Shown: positions 7,849 to 16,198 of the stretch, one piece after another
How positions within the stretch are numbered: the first letter of the stretch is position 1
Layout of the letters: each line of letters starts with the position of its first letter
Assembly: GCF_900104665.1 (NCBI RefSeq)
Contig: NZ_LT629969.1
Location: forward strand, 310,001 to 374,000
DNA: 64,000 bases
Direction of reading: 5' to 3'
Source of the DNA: Traorella massiliensis
GTDB taxonomy: Bacteria > Bacillota_I > Bacilli_A > Erysipelotrichales > Erysipelotrichaceae
Notes under the pieces: model-generated
Seen by the model: only the letters and a program-made list of their open reading frames with translations
Told to the model about the DNA's origin: nothing
Database searches by the model: none
Made by a program: the position numbers and the translations under genes

Positions 7849-8469
7849 ATGCAGGAATCATCAAATCTGACACTTGTTAAAATCCAGCAGGCAGCCATTG
7901 ATGAATTCCTGGAAAAAGGATTCAGAGGTGCTTCTTTACGTCAGATCGTTAAACATGCCGGTGTGACGACAGGTGCTTTTTATGGATATTTTTCCAGTAA
8001 AGAAGCGTTGTTTGCTTCAATTGTTGAGCCACACGCACAGGCATTGATGGCCAAATTTATGGAGGCTCAACTAAGATTTGCCGATTTGCCGAAAGATGAA
8101 CAGCCTTCACATATGGGAATAGAGTCGAGTTCATGTGTCAGCTGGATGGTCGATTATATCTGTGATCATCGTGATCCGTTCAAACTTTTATTGACAAAGG
8201 CAGAAGGTACAAGTTATGAAAATTTTATTCATAATATCGTTGAGGTTGAAGTCGAGTATACGCTTAAATATATAGAAGTTTTAAGAGAATTGGGGTATTT
8301 TGTACCTCAGCTTGATAAAACATTATGTCATATCATTGCAAGTGGCATGTTTGGAGGAATCTTTGAGGTTGTCATTCATGATATTCCTAAAAATCAGGCA
8401 ATTCGTGATGTTGGACAGCTTCGTGCATTTTATACAGCTGGTTGGTTAGCATTGATGGAAGAGAAATAG
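7849..8469 (+). CDS. TetR/AcrR family repressor
   Basis: The product has 206 residues with AAGGAGG nine bases before ATG 7849. The N-terminal helix-turn-helix is typical (QQAAIDEFLEKGFRGASLRQ, then TTGAFYGYFSSKEALF). The C-terminal two thirds is the variable ligand-binding, dimerising domain. It precedes two ABC exporter half-genes and sits under a promoter with a palindrome over the -10 box. Autorepression and control of the exporter by a bound compound are likely, though the inducer is not visible. Confidence 0.9.
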   Translation: MQESSNLTLVKIQQAAIDEFLEKGFRGASLRQIVKHAGVTTGAFYGYFSSKEALFASIVEPHAQALMAKFMEAQLRFADLPKDEQPSHMGIESSSCVSWMVDYICDHRDPFKLLLTKAEGTSYENFIHNIVEVEVEYTLKYIEVLRELGYFVPQLDKTLCHIIASGMFGGIFEVVIHDIPKNQAIRDVGQLRAFYTAGWLALMEEK

Positions 8470-8543
8470 AATACGCCAACTGGCAAATTTTTACCCCTAA
8501 AGTTAGCTTTATCTAACAACTGTGATATTAAATAAGGAGGGCT

Positions 8544-10349
8544 ATGATGAAAGAAAAAAAACAGAATGCAGTGACTGCTTTATTAGAGTATGCCGGTAAC
8601 TATAAGATTTTGACTTTTGCTGGTCTTACGTTATCAGCCATTTCTATGCTTTGCAGTATCGTTCCATATGTTTGTATTTGGCTTGTTGCAAGAGAACTGA
8701 TTTCTGTTCTACCAGATTTTTATAAAGTTTTGAATGTAGAAACTTATGGATGGATCGCTTTTGGTTTTGCGGTATTGGGCATCATATTTTATTTTGCTGG
8801 CTTGATATGTACGCATTTGGCAGCTTTTAGAACAGCAGAGAATATTCGAAAAATAGGGATGGCTCATATCATGAAGGCGCCTTTAGGTTATTTTGACAAC
8901 AACGCTTCCGGACTGATCAGAGGACGACTGGATAGTGCAGCGAATGATACAGAAACTTTATTAGCTCATAATCTGGCGGATATCGTTGGTACGATCGTAT
9001 TATTTGCTGGTATGGTTATCTTAATGTTTATTTTTGACTGGCGTATGGGCATTGCTTGTCTATTGTCAGCAGTTATATCGATAATTGCCATGTTTTCAAT
9101 GATGGGAGGTAAAAATGCCCAGCTTATGGCAGACTATCAGGCGGCACAAGATCGGATGACAAAAGCAGGAACGGAGTATGTCAGAGGGATTCCGGTCGTT
9201 AAGATTTTTCAACAGACGATTGATTCATTTAAAACTTTTAAAAAGGCCATTGAAGAATATAGTGATAAAGCTGAATATTATCAGGGAAAAGTTTGTCGTA
9301 TCCCACAAGCAGTTAATTTGACCTTTACAGAAGGAGCATTTATTTTCCTGGTACCGGTTGTTATCATTTTGGTTCCAGGTGCATTACAAAGCGGTGACTT
9401 CATTGATCTTGTTACAAATTTTATATTCTATGCAGTTTTTTCTGCTATTATTTCGACTGCATTAGCCAAAATAATGTTTGCGTCATCTGGTATCATGCTG
9501 GCCAGCACAGCTCTTAAGCGTATAGATTTAGTCATGAAAGCTCCAACTCTTAAAAATTGTCACGATCCTCAAATTCCTAAAGATAATAGTGTTGTTTTTA
9601 AGAATGTCAGTTTTACTTATGATGGCTCCAGCCTTCCTGCTTTGTCACATATCTCTTTTAAAGCTGAAGCAGGTCAGAGTATTGCTCTTGTAGGACCTTC
9701 AGGTGGTGGAAAGACAACGCTTGCTAGCTTAATTCCACGATTCTGGGATGTAGATGAGGGGTGCGTTGAGGTTGGCAAGGTCAATGTTAAAGATATCGAT
9801 CAGCATGTTTTGATGAAACAGATTGCATTTGTTTTTCAGAATACAAAGCTTTTCAAAACTTCAATCTTAGAAAACGTTAGGATTGCTAATCCGGATGCAT
9901 CTTATGATGATGTCATGCGTGCTTTAAAAGCGGCCCGATGTGAGGATATCATTGAGAAACTTCCAAACGGTGCAGAGACGATCCTTGGCAGTGAAGGTAC
10001 ATATCTTTCGGGTGGAGAACAGCAAAGAATTGCTTTAGCTCGTGCCATTTTAAAGGATTCACCAATCATTGTTTTAGATGAAGCCAGTGCTTTCGCTGAT
10101 CCTGAAAATGAAGTTCTGATTCAAAAAGCACTCAGTGTTTTATGCAAAAATCGAACCGTCATCATGATTGCTCACCGATTATCAACGATCGTAAATGCAG
10201 ATAAGATCATTGTTTTAGATGAGGGGCATATCGTAGAAGAAGGCACTCATCAGGAATTATTAGATAAAGGCGGTTTATATCACAAAATGTGGAATGACTA
10301 TAATCAGGCGGTAAAATGGAAGATAACAAGTGAAAAGGAGGCCTTGTAA
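8544..10349 (+). CDS. ABC exporter half-transporter (permease plus ATPase)
   Basis: The product has 601 residues: a six-helix membrane domain (about 1-330), then an ATPase domain. Walker A is GPSGGGKTT, the signature LSGGEQQR, and Walker B IIVLDEAS with the catalytic Glu present. ATG 8544 and ATG 8547 are adjacent; the spacing from AAGGAGG favours 8547. The next gene starts at the base after the stop, so the two half-transporters are coupled and probably form a heterodimer. Unlike many such pairs, both carry a canonical Glu. The pair resembles multidrug exporters, but some close relatives import siderophores, so direction and substrate are open. Confidence 0.9.
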   Translation: MMKEKKQNAVTALLEYAGNYKILTFAGLTLSAISMLCSIVPYVCIWLVARELISVLPDFYKVLNVETYGWIAFGFAVLGIIFYFAGLICTHLAAFRTAENIRKIGMAHIMKAPLGYFDNNASGLIRGRLDSAANDTETLLAHNLADIVGTIVLFAGMVILMFIFDWRMGIACLLSAVISIIAMFSMMGGKNAQLMADYQAAQDRMTKAGTEYVRGIPVVKIFQQTIDSFKTFKKAIEEYSDKAEYYQGKVCRIPQAVNLTFTEGAFIFLVPVVIILVPGALQSGDFIDLVTNFIFYAVFSAIISTALAKIMFASSGIMLASTALKRIDLVMKAPTLKNCHDPQIPKDNSVVFKNVSFTYDGSSLPALSHISFKAEAGQSIALVGPSGGGKTTLASLIPRFWDVDEGCVEVGKVNVKDIDQHVLMKQIAFVFQNTKLFKTSILENVRIANPDASYDDVMRALKAARCEDIIEKLPNGAETILGSEGTYLSGGEQQRIALARAILKDSPIIVLDEASAFADPENEVLIQKALSVLCKNRTVIMIAHRLSTIVNADKIIVLDEGHIVEEGTHQELLDKGGLYHKMWNDYNQAVKWKITSEKEAL

Positions 10350-12098
10350 ATGTTTGGGAAAAGTTTTAAACGTAAGTATGCTTTGACAGACAAAGGAGTT
10401 CAGAATGTCAAAAAAGGTACATTATGGACTGTTATTGTGAATTTGATCGTGATGGGTGGTATCAGTGTTTTATATTTACTTATGAATGATCTCATAGCAG
10501 TTTTAATAGATGATCAATTAGGGATAAATACAATAATGATCTTAATCTTGCTCATAATATTTGTACTCTTATCATTTATGACACATCTTCAACAATACCA
10601 GGCGACATATGGACTTGTTTATGGTGAGGTAAAAGATACAAGGATCGCTTTAGCAGAAAAGCTTCGTAAACTGCCGCTAGGATATTTCAATAAGAAAGAC
10701 ATTGCCGATCTTACAGAAACCCTTATGGGTGATGTAAATCGAATGGAACATGTCTGGTCACATGTACTAGGTTATTTACATGGATCGTATATTTCAACAG
10801 GAATCATTGCTATTTTTTTATTCATTTATGACTGGCGTTTAGCCATTGCCTGTCTTTGGGGTGTTCCTGTCGCATTTGCTTTATTGTTTGGTTCTCGTAA
10901 ATTTACTTCAAATGCTTCACAAAGACTCAAACATGCAGCTCTTAAAGTATCAGATGGTATTCAGGAGACATTGGAAAATGTTAGGGAAATTAGAGCAGTC
11001 AATCAAGAAGAAACATATCTTCAAGGTCTATATGAAAAAATCGATGAGCATGAAAAAGTAATGGTTAAAGGAGAACTGATATCTGGCCTTTTTGTTAATG
11101 CAGCAAGTGTTATTATGCGTTTAGGTGTTGCTACTACAATCTTAACCGGTGCTAATCTTATCGTTCATGGACAGGTTGACTTTATGATATTCTTTATGTT
11201 TTTATTAGTGATTACCCGAATTTATGCTCCATTTGATCAAAGTTTAGCTCTTATTGCTGAGATGTTTGTATCACAGGTATCAGCCAATCGTATGATGGAA
11301 ATCTATGATATTCCAGTAGCATCAGGCAAAAAGAATTTTGAACCAAAAGGCCATGATATTGAATTTGATCATGTTTCATTTGCTTATGATGATCATGATG
11401 TATTAAAGGATGTAAGTTTTATTGCTAAGGAAGGTGAAGTAACAGCTTTGGTTGGACCGTCTGGTTCAGGTAAGAGTACCTGTGCTAAATTAACTGCTCG
11501 TCTTTGGGATGTCAATAAAGGGACTATCAGAGTAGGTGGTGTTGATATTAAGACCGTTGATCCCGAGATATTATTGAGTGATTATTCAATGGTGTTTCAA
11601 GATGTCGTTTTGTTTGATGCCAGTATAAAAGAAAATATTCGTTTAGGAAAAAAAGGGGCAACAGATGAACAAGTATACAAAGCTGCCAAAGCAGCAAATT
11701 GTGATGAATTTATTAAAAAACTTTCTAACGGCTATGATACGCAAATAGGTGAGAATGGAATTAAATTATCAGGTGGTGAAAGGCAAAGGATCTCAATTGC
11801 CAGAGCACTTCTTAAAGATGCGCCAATCATCTTGCTTGATGAAGCAACAGCAAGTCTTGATGTTGAAAATGAGACAAAGGTTCAAGAAGCTATATCTCGA
11901 CTTTTAGCCAACAAGACCGTTTTAGTTATTGCACATCGTATGCGGACGGTACAAGCAGCAGATAAAATCATTGTTTTAGAAGATGGCAAGGTCAAGGAAG
12001 AAGGATCTCCAGAGAAGTTATATGAAAAAAATGGACTTTATCATCATATGGTCGAATTACAAAAAGAGAGTTCGAAATGGCAGATTGACAGTAAGTAG
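10350..12098 (+). CDS. ABC exporter half-transporter, partner subunit
   Basis: The product has 582 residues: a membrane domain of about 320 residues and an ATPase with Walker A GPSGSGKST, signature LSGGERQR and Walker B IILLDEATASLD. The ATG directly abuts the stop of the partner gene, and GGAGG lies inside that gene's end. With the TetR gene it forms a three-gene unit ended by the hairpin at 12161. The substrate cannot be told from sequence. Confidence 0.9.
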   Translation: MFGKSFKRKYALTDKGVQNVKKGTLWTVIVNLIVMGGISVLYLLMNDLIAVLIDDQLGINTIMILILLIIFVLLSFMTHLQQYQATYGLVYGEVKDTRIALAEKLRKLPLGYFNKKDIADLTETLMGDVNRMEHVWSHVLGYLHGSYISTGIIAIFLFIYDWRLAIACLWGVPVAFALLFGSRKFTSNASQRLKHAALKVSDGIQETLENVREIRAVNQEETYLQGLYEKIDEHEKVMVKGELISGLFVNAASVIMRLGVATTILTGANLIVHGQVDFMIFFMFLLVITRIYAPFDQSLALIAEMFVSQVSANRMMEIYDIPVASGKKNFEPKGHDIEFDHVSFAYDDHDVLKDVSFIAKEGEVTALVGPSGSGKSTCAKLTARLWDVNKGTIRVGGVDIKTVDPEILLSDYSMVFQDVVLFDASIKENIRLGKKGATDEQVYKAAKAANCDEFIKKLSNGYDTQIGENGIKLSGGERQRISIARALLKDAPIILLDEATASLDVENETKVQEAISRLLANKTVLVIAHRMRTVQAADKIIVLEDGKVKEEGSPEKLYEKNGLYHHMVELQKESSKWQIDSK

Positions 12099-12160
12099 TT
12101 AAAGATTGTTTAATCTTAAAATTATATTTATATAAATAATCTCACATATTGAAAGTGATT

Positions 12161-12190
12161 AAGCAGCTATGATCAATAGCTGCTTTTTCT
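12161..12190 (+). terminator. Terminator after ABC pair
   Basis: AAGCAGCTAT and ATAGCTGCTT (12161-12170 and 12176-12185) pair perfectly around GATCA, followed by a T-rich tail. Confidence 0.9.
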
Positions 12191-12224
12191 TTATGCTGAT
12201 TGTAACTATGTTAATTTTCATTGC

Positions 12225-12252
12225 TTGAAGATAATAGTTTAATTGATATAAT
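12225..12252 (+). promoter_or_regulatory. Promoter of XRE-SdpI gene
   Basis: TTGAAG (12225-12230), a 16-base spacer and TATAAT (12247-12252) lie 22 bases before the start codon of the next gene. Confidence 0.6.
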
Positions 12253-12273
12253 GATGCTTGAGGAGATAATAAT

Positions 12274-13152
12274 ATGATTGAGGATAACATCAAAAGATTA
12301 AGAAAAAATGCTCATATGAGTCAAGAAGATTTAGCGGTTCACCTTGCAGTAACCCGACAAACCATTTCTAAATGGGAGAATGGATTATCGGTACCGGATG
12401 CAGAAATGGTCATAAAAATAGCTGAGCTATTCCATACTTCGGTAAATGAAATATTAGGTGTAAATATCAATCATTCAGTTGATAACTTAGCTGAAGAATT
12501 AGCTAAAGCAAATGAGATCATTGCAGAGAAAAACAGACTTGTACGAAATATGCAACTAGCGGAGAAAAAAAGAGGATTCATTATATTTATGTGTTTTTTA
12601 GCGCTGTTTTTCGCATTACTTATAAAAAATCATATAGTTTCTATTTGCCTGATCGGATTATGTTTTTTAATTGCGTTAGCTGTTTTATATCGCAATCTCG
12701 CACTTCTTACAAGCATATCAACAAATGAAATCAAAATAAGAGCATTAAAAATAACAACCATATTTAATGTTAGTCTTTTACTGATTTGTATTTTAGCTGC
12801 AGTATTAACAGGACTTGGTATTTTAAAACTATCAGAAGATAACGAAAAAATTCTTGCCATGATATTTGTTTCTATCATCATGATTTTTACTGGAATGATT
12901 TCTCCAAAATTACCATTTAATCGACATACAGGTCTTCGTCTTCCATGGACTGTTCAGGATGAAGATACATGGAATCTGGCACACAAAATGATTGGTTTTA
13001 TTTCATTACCTATTGCAGTTCTTTATATTTTAGGAGCAATGACATTGGATCATTTTGAAACAGTGACTTTAGTGGCAATTCTTGCTTGGATCGGAGTTCC
13101 TGCAATCATATCTTTGATATATTATTTTAGGAAATCACTGGGGAAGATATAA
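12274..13152 (+). CDS. XRE regulator fused to SdpI-like membrane domain
   Basis: The product has 292 residues. Residues 1-65 are an XRE helix-turn-helix (SQEDLAVHLAVTRQTISKWE). A short coiled segment follows, then about six hydrophobic helices. The part around residues 210-260 carries the SdpI-family pattern: LPFNRHTGLRLPWTVQDEDT, then W and a further helix. SdpI of Bacillus subtilis is a membrane immunity protein that also sequesters its repressor; here regulator and membrane domain are one chain. The gene stands alone between a terminator and a minus-strand operon. Sensing of membrane-active peptides is a reasonable inference. Confidence 0.8.
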   Translation: MIEDNIKRLRKNAHMSQEDLAVHLAVTRQTISKWENGLSVPDAEMVIKIAELFHTSVNEILGVNINHSVDNLAEELAKANEIIAEKNRLVRNMQLAEKKRGFIIFMCFLALFFALLIKNHIVSICLIGLCFLIALAVLYRNLALLTSISTNEIKIRALKITTIFNVSLLLICILAAVLTGLGILKLSEDNEKILAMIFVSIIMIFTGMISPKLPFNRHTGLRLPWTVQDEDTWNLAHKMIGFISLPIAVLYILGAMTLDHFETVTLVAILAWIGVPAIISLIYYFRKSLGKI

Positions 13153-13273
13153 ATATTTATGTTATAGAAACTTATGAAACTTATTACTTATATATGTTCT
13201 TGGGTTAATGTATATCAGAAAGATAAAATACTATAGTTTGATAAATTTAAGTGTAAGGAGGAAATCATGGTAA

Positions 13274-13298
13274 AAACTCATGCGTCTTGCATGAGTTT
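13274..13298 (-). terminator. Terminator of minus-strand GntR/ABC operon
   Basis: AAACTCATGC/GCATGAGTTT form a 10-bp stem with a 5-nt loop just past the stop of the zinc-ribbon gene. On the minus strand it continues into a run of T. Confidence 0.85.
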
Positions 13299-13301
13299 AT
13301 T

Positions 13302-13523
13302 TTATCCAAAATGTTCTTTGATTTTATGTAATTCATTTTGATGATCGATCCAATTTTCTACATAGCCACAGTTACAACAAACATAGCGAATGACTGGAAT
13401 TTTTCCAAGCAGCGTAATTGATGTAGTATAAATATTATTTCCGGCCATGTATCTTTTAGGCTGATCAGGAATACGTATGATATTTGTGGATTGACATTTA
13501 GGGCATTTTCCTGAAACTTTCAT
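13302..13523 (-). CDS. Small zinc-ribbon protein
   Basis: The product has 73 residues with two Cys pairs, CPKC near the start and CCNCGY near residue 50, the usual four ligands of a zinc ribbon. No catalytic domain is attached. Its ATG lies inside the end of the upstream 41-residue frame, 26 bases overlapping, so the two are translationally coupled. It is the last gene of the GntR/ABC operon and ends just before a terminator. Role unknown. Confidence 0.7.
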   Translation of the reverse strand: MKVSGKCPKCQSTNIIRIPDQPKRYMAGNNIYTTSITLLGKIPVIRYVCCNCGYVENWIDHQNELHKIKEHFG

Positions 13524-13623
13524 CTTGAGCTCCTATTTTATTACGGATTTTTCTAATAATGGAATTTCTTGCCGGAATTCCTATTCCTATTAAAAGAATT
13601 ACAAATAAGATAGTTAGATCCAT
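13498..13623 (-). CDS. Small hydrophobic peptide, 41 residues
   Basis: An ATG at 13623 with AGAGGTG six bases upstream opens a 41-residue frame: MDLTILFVILLIGIGIP, then a basic tail. It has one likely membrane helix. It overlaps the zinc-ribbon start and lies 28 bases after the permease gene in the same direction. It is probably real because of the ribosome site and operon position, but no family is recognised. Confidence 0.5.
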   Translation of the reverse strand: MDLTILFVILLIGIGIPARNSIIRKIRNKIGAQDESFRKMP

Positions 13624-13651
13624 ATAGACACCTCTTTTAGATATAAAAATT

Positions 13652-14305
13652 TTAAAATTCTTTTTTGTTCATAATGGACATACTTATTTTTAAAGATATG
13701 AACCATAGCATACCTGCAACAATAATTAAAATACTCACCAGCATTCCCATGCTTACTACAGGAAGATGATTAAGAATGAAAATGATATCTATATTGAAGA
13801 ATGAGGCTATCTTTACGAGAACGATACCTGATAAAAGTAAAGCTCCGATTGATGCGATGATAGCAATTCTACCTTTCTCTCCGCCAAATTTTAATTGAAA
13901 TGGGATCATGATGGCTTGAATCAATAACATAAATGGTAAAATGAATAAAGCAGTCATGAGGACATCTGAGAAAGGAAGAAGATTTCTAAAAATATTAACG
14001 ATAGAAATGATACAGATAGATAAGATCCATGAACCTATACCGAGGATCATGCTTAGATAATATTTCTCAATCACATACTTAGAACGAGTAATCGGTAATG
14101 TAAATAAAAAGGCATTTCCATTATCGAATTCATCGTAACTGATAGTACTTAATGAGAATAAAGAAACAATAAATGTAAGAAAGCCTAAGGCGAATGATAA
14201 GTCATTGGTAAAAAGTGACATGCCTATAGTAATGATAAGAATAATCAGAAGGAAATTCTTTTGCTCTTTCATAAGCTTAAAATCTTTAATGAGTAATCCT
14301 TTCAT
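13652..14305 (-). CDS. ABC-2 type permease
   Basis: The product has 217 residues with six hydrophobic helices and no soluble domain. The first residues (MKGLLIKDFKLMKEQKNFLL) are typical of ABC-2 permeases of the YtrC/bacitracin-exporter type. ATG overlaps the stop of the ATPase gene (ATGA), so the two are coupled and form one transporter. With the upstream GntR gene this matches the ytr-type arrangement that responds to cell-wall antibiotics in Bacillus. The substrate is unknown. Confidence 0.85.
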   Translation of the reverse strand: MKGLLIKDFKLMKEQKNFLLIILIITIGMSLFTNDLSFALGFLTFIVSLFSLSTISYDEFDNGNAFLFTLPITRSKYVIEKYYLSMILGIGSWILSICIISIVNIFRNLLPFSDVLMTALFILPFMLLIQAIMIPFQLKFGGEKGRIAIIASIGALLLSGIVLVKIASFFNIDIIFILNHLPVVSMGMLVSILIIVAGMLWFISLKISMSIMNKKEF

Positions 14306-15153
14306 TTTTCTTTCCCCCTTACCATCATAGTTATGATTTCATCAATCGTTGATTTTTCAATTACAATTGAAGGATAGTTTTCTATATAAAACTGTTTTTG
14401 ATTGGTTAAAGCACTATATCCATAACTTTCCTTTTTAAACCGCAGAATATACTGTTGATCCAACTTCTCAAACTGATCCTCATCTAATTTTAAAAGTGCA
14501 TAATCACTTAATAAAACATCTGTTTCTTCATGCATGATGATCTTACCTTCATGAATCATATAGATATCATCACATAAACTTTCTAAATCACTGGAAATAT
14601 GAGAACTGATCAAAATAGAACGTGTTTCATCGGCTTCCATATATTCTCTTAAAATTTCTAAAAGTTCATCTCTGGCGATGACATCAAGCCCTGCAGTTGG
14701 TTCATCTAGAATCAAAAGTCGGGCATTATGTGTACAGGCAACTAATACTTTTAATTTAGCTTTCATACCAGTTGAAAAATCTTTGATTTTTTTGTCTAGT
14801 GGTAATTGAAAACGATGAACTTGTTTTAAAAAGAGAGTCTCATCAAATCTTTTATAAAGATTTCGCAAGATAGGAAGAATGTCCTGAATCGTTAAATAAC
14901 CACTAAATCCAGAATCAGAAAGAACTACACCTATATCTTCCTTATCTTGATCTGTGATATCATGAATATCTTTTTCAAAAATAGAAATATTACCACCATC
15001 CATTGAAATGAGACCTAATAGAGCCTTAAATGTAGTACTTTTTCCAGCTCCATTTTGTCCGATGAGTCCAGTGATACATCCTTCCTTAATTTCTAAGGAA
15101 CAGTCTAAAGAGAAATGATCATAATGTTTTTGTAAGTGTTCGATTTTCAACAT
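14302..15153 (-). CDS. ABC transporter ATPase (YtrB/CcmA-like)
   Basis: The product has 283 residues. Walker A GQNGAGKST lies near residue 36, a signature FSTGMKAKL near 127, and Walker B LLILDEPTAGLD near 149. The last 70 residues are the accessory tail common in drug or lantibiotic export ATPases. ATG 15153 has GGAGGAG in front and follows the GntR stop by two bases. It energises the permease encoded next. Confidence 0.92.
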   Translation of the reverse strand: MLKIEHLQKHYDHFSLDCSLEIKEGCITGLIGQNGAGKSTTFKALLGLISMDGGNISIFEKDIHDITDQDKEDIGVVLSDSGFSGYLTIQDILPILRNLYKRFDETLFLKQVHRFQLPLDKKIKDFSTGMKAKLKVLVACTHNARLLILDEPTAGLDVIARDELLEILREYMEADETRSILISSHISSDLESLCDDIYMIHEGKIIMHEETDVLLSDYALLKLDEDQFEKLDQQYILRFKKESYGYSALTNQKQFYIENYPSIVIEKSTIDEIITMMVRGKEK

Positions 15154-15155
15154 AT

Positions 15156-15527
15156 CTACTCCTCCAATAATAATTCAAATAAATTTCTGATATCTTCATC
15201 ACTGATACCACAACGCCGTCCTTTTTGAATTGCTTTTTCTAAATCGGCTTCTAATTCCTTCTTTTGTTCTTCCAATAGTAATTCAGTATTAGGTGCTGTT
15301 ACATAGGTGCCTTTACCGTGAATAGTAATTGTAAATCCTTCATTTTCTAAGATATCATAGGCTTTTTTTACTGTTAAAGCACTGATTCTAAGCTCTTTTG
15401 ATAGAGTACGAACAGAAGGAAGCTGATCATTTTCTTTAAGGTCGCCATTACGGATAAGTGTTTTAATTTGATCGATGATTTGTTCATATATGGGAACCAT
15501 TGAGCTTGTATTAATTATGATTTTCAT
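15156..15527 (-). CDS. GntR-family repressor, YtrA subfamily
   Basis: The product is 123 residues from ATG 15527, which has AAGGAGG at a good distance; an in-frame TTG at 15548 lies upstream of that site and is not used. The winged helix is typical (PIYEQIIDQIKTLIRNGDL, LPSVRTLSKELRIS, then a GKGTYV wing). The C-terminal tail is only about 45 residues of helix, as in YtrA, with no large effector domain. It is the first gene of a five-gene operon and probably represses it through the inverted repeat in its own promoter. Confidence 0.9.
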   Translation of the reverse strand: MKIIINTSSMVPIYEQIIDQIKTLIRNGDLKENDQLPSVRTLSKELRISALTVKKAYDILENEGFTITIHGKGTYVTAPNTELLLEEQKKELEADLEKAIQKGRRCGISDEDIRNLFELLLEE

Positions 15528-15550
15528 AATATCTGCCTCCTTGTGCAAAC

Positions 15551-15579
15551 AGTATATAACAGTAAATAACTGTTGTCAA
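15551..15579 (-). promoter_or_regulatory. Promoter with GntR operator in the spacer
   Basis: On the minus strand TTGACA (15579-15574), 17 bases and TATACT (15556-15551) form a near-consensus promoter. An inverted repeat AACAGT-5 nt-ACTGTT (15558-15574) fills the spacer, where a bound GntR dimer would block polymerase. Confidence 0.8.
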
Positions 15580-15712
15580 GTGTTATATGGTGTTTATTAA
15601 TATAAATATATCAGTAGATGATAAGAATCTGCTCTTGTCTTAAACACAGGATTTATTTTATAGTTTGAGAAGATGATGTTAAAATTAAATTATCATGAAT
15701 GGAGGTAAAAAC

Positions 15713-16123
15713 ATGCAGCATGAATGCAAAATAACTGTATTAGAAACGAAAGTATTCCCTGAATATCAAGAAAAATATCTTGCTGATCCTCAATCAGGTC
15801 CATGTCCTTTTTTCAAAGCAGGAGATACTTTTCTTTTAAAAAGAAATGAAGAGCAAGATGATTTCTATCATCTGATGCATGGAAAGTTTTGTGGTGAAGC
15901 ATGGGATGCGATTAGTAGATACGTTTATACAGCTTTACAGGGTGGATCTATCATGCATAAGTGGACAAATGATGAAAGAATGATGATTGCCTGCTGTAAT
16001 GATGGAACAAGACCTGTTATATTCAAAATTGAAAGAATTGATATTCCGGAAACAGAAGAAGAAAAACAATGGCTTGAGAAACAGAATTTCAAGAATAAAG
16101 CAGGTGATGCTTATACGGGTTAA
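15713..16123 (+). CDS. TIGR04076 family protein
   Basis: The product is 136 residues from ATG 15713, preceded by GGAGG; an ATG at 15695 lies in frame but before that site. The pattern CKITVLETKVFPEY, then CPFFKAGDTF, GKFCGEAWDAI and the CCNDGTRPVIFKIE end fits the TIGR04076 family, small soluble Cys-containing proteins of unknown role. It is a single gene sharing a terminator with the convergent hydrolase. Confidence 0.75.
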   Translation: MQHECKITVLETKVFPEYQEKYLADPQSGPCPFFKAGDTFLLKRNEEQDDFYHLMHGKFCGEAWDAISRYVYTALQGGSIMHKWTNDERMMIACCNDGTRPVIFKIERIDIPETEEEKQWLEKQNFKNKAGDAYTG

Positions 16124-16172
16124 TAAAATGATATAAAAAATACAAAAAATTAATAAGCTAATAGTTGTGAAA

Positions 16173-16198
16173 AAAATAGGAGCAATCACTCCTATTTT
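16173..16198. terminator. Bidirectional terminator
   Basis: AAAATAGGAG and CTCCTATTTT pair around CAATCA between two convergent genes and have A/T runs on both sides. Confidence 0.9.
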
